A stretch of DNA of 6,426 bases from JAYPLE01 sp047627515 (GTDB lineage: Bacteria; Bacteroidota; Bacteroidia; Cytophagales; Cyclobacteriaceae). Made by a program: the position numbers and the translations under genes. The notes beneath the pieces are model-generated. The model was not told where the DNA came from. It ran no database searches and saw nothing but the letters and a program-made list of their open reading frames with translations. Location: positions 1 to 6,426 of the forward strand of contig JBLHTU010000180.1 in the NCBI GenBank assembly GCA_047627515.1, in the 5' to 3' direction. This document shows positions 5,314 to 6,426 of the stretch, piece after piece (the stretch's first letter is position 1; each line of letters begins with the position of its first letter).

Positions 5314-6426
5314 ATGAAGAAGCTCAATATTTTTTTACTATTAATTATACTTACAACGACATTGGCTTTTAGTCAAACTGGGAATGAACGCATATTCTTT
5401 TCTTCGTATAGACCACAGGGTTGGGATATTTGGATTGCTAACAGCCAAACAGAGGAAGTTGATCAGGTAACTACCAACGAAGCTTTAGAATATAACCCGG
5501 TAATCAGCCCAGATGGGAAGTGGATTGTATTTACTTCTGAGCGATTTGGCAACCCAAAGATTTTAATCAAGTCTCTAGAAGAAAAAGGGGAAGCACGCCT
5601 ATTAATTAACCATGAATCCTCAATGCAGGATCAGGCCGTAATATCTCCCGACAATAATTGGATTGTATTTACTTCAACACATGAAGGGCAATCAGATATT
5701 TACCGGCTCCCCTTTCAGCCTAGTGATACACTAAATCTTGACGCTGCAATAAATCTCACTCATGACCAAGGAGGTGATTTCAGACCTTCCTTTTCGCCTG
5801 ATGGATCGCAAATCGCTTTTTCTAGCGATCGCAATCATCAGATCCAAGCCCACCCAAATTTTGTATTTGCCATGAGTCGAACAGGCGATATCTTTAGTAT
5901 GACTATAGATGGGGAGAATCTAAAAAGACTCACTAAAAATGATCATTGGGATGGCAGCCCCACCTATTCAAAGGATGGGAAGAAAATCTATTTTTACAGT
6001 GGGCCGAGAAATTCGTATCGAATCTATTCGATGAATCTCGATGGCGGGGATCAGGAAGCTATAACTCCTGATGACATCAATGCTATTTCACCGACTCCTT
6101 TGAATGATTCCACCTTAGTCTTCACCACATTCGAAAATAGGAAGTTTCGGCTAATGAGTTTGAACCTCATGACGAAGCAAGTGGATTCGTTATTTAACTC
6201 AATCACCAATTTCTTAGGGGCAAAAGTTCAACAAAATGGATTGATTACTTTTTATGGTGGAGAACCTCCTTTGGAATTGGCTTATAATTTAGGTGGCTTT
6301 GATGGCGATTTGTTAGTTAAAGGATCCCCATATTCCAAAGATTTGAAACCAAAAATAGTCGATATGTATGCTGTTCGGAGAGCATTTGCCGCTCCTCCAA
6401 ATCCTAATAATAGTACGCTAATTTTT
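5314..6426 (+). CDS. Exported TolB-like (PD40 repeat) beta-propeller protein, C-terminus cut by window edge
   Basis: The frame is open from the ATG at 5314 to the window end (371 residues) and was translated by hand. Residues 1-20 form a signal peptide (MKK, hydrophobic core, FSQ at the cleavage region), so the protein is periplasmic or exported. Four PD40/WD40-like blades are seen through their turn motifs: SPDGKWIVFTSER at 65-77, SPDNNWIVFTS at 111-121, SPDGSQIAFSSDRN at 161-174 and SKDGKKIYFYSGP at 219-231. These usually sit beside strands such as GQSDIYRL (125-132) and GDIFSMTIDG (191-200). Such propellers bind proteins, peptides or glycans, but the partner cannot be told here. The region after 300 carries no repeat I recognise and may start another domain. 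It is probably not the Tol-Pal TolB itself, as no tol or pal genes are nearby. Without the intron it would start 37 bp after the membrane-protein gene, suggesting an operon. Confidence 0.9.
   Translation, partial: MKKLNIFLLLIILTTTLAFSQTGNERIFFSSYRPQGWDIWIANSQTEEVDQVTTNEALEYNPVISPDGKWIVFTSERFGNPKILIKSLEEKGEARLLINHESSMQDQAVISPDNNWIVFTSTHEGQSDIYRLPFQPSDTLNLDAAINLTHDQGGDFRPSFSPDGSQIAFSSDRNHQIQAHPNFVFAMSRTGDIFSMTIDGENLKRLTKNDHWDGSPTYSKDGKKIYFYSGPRNSYRIYSMNLDGGDQEAITPDDINAISPTPLNDSTLVFTTFENRKFRLMSLNLMTKQVDSLFNSITNFLGAKVQQNGLITFYGGEPPLELAYNLGGFDGDLLVKGSPYSKDLKPKIVDMYAVRRAFAAPPNPNNSTLIF

Overview
The window looks like Bacteroidota chromosome, probably from a Cytophagales-type marine or soil bacterium. 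The evidence is a TTG-N17-TAnnTTTG promoter ahead of the phosphate transporter, A-rich leaders instead of Shine-Dalgarno sequences, a Bacteroidota-style OprO/OprP porin, a short Crp-like regulator and an exported PD40/TolB-like protein. The species cannot be named from this sequence alone.

Layout. Positions 1-786 (minus) hold the N-terminal 262 residues of a phosphate-selective porin whose C-terminus lies beyond the left edge. A 127-bp divergent intergenic region carries the promoter for 914-2644 (+), a Na+/phosphate cotransporter with a C-terminal PhoU-like domain. Together they form a phosphate-uptake module: the porin serves the outer membrane and the transporter the inner membrane. From 2645 to 3540 I find no convincing gene. 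This stretch holds a 19-bp hairpin (2760-2807), a second hairpin with nearby short direct repeats (2950-3055), and a GC-richer hairpin-prone stretch (about 3290-3520). Next come a Crp/Fnr-like regulator (3541-4110, +), an unknown four-helix membrane protein (4180-4761, +) and the first 371 residues of a secreted TolB-like beta-propeller protein (5314 to the right edge, +).

The most interesting item is on the minus strand at 4753-5255. It is a complete-looking group II intron of about 503 nt with no reverse transcriptase ORF. It has a GTGCG 5' end, a conserved domain I segment, domain IV reduced to a small hairpin, a domain V with a two-nucleotide bulge, a domain VI with a correctly placed branch-point A, and a CTACTCGAT 3' end. 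It lies antisense to its neighbours. In-silico removal restores a reading frame in which the membrane protein ends in TKSKLH instead of IE and stops 37 bp before the TolB-like gene. The intron therefore seems to have landed in the last codons of the upstream gene of a tight gene pair, giving that gene a new C-terminus and stop codon.

The sequence shows no clear link between the phosphate module on the left and the regulator/membrane/TolB cluster on the right.
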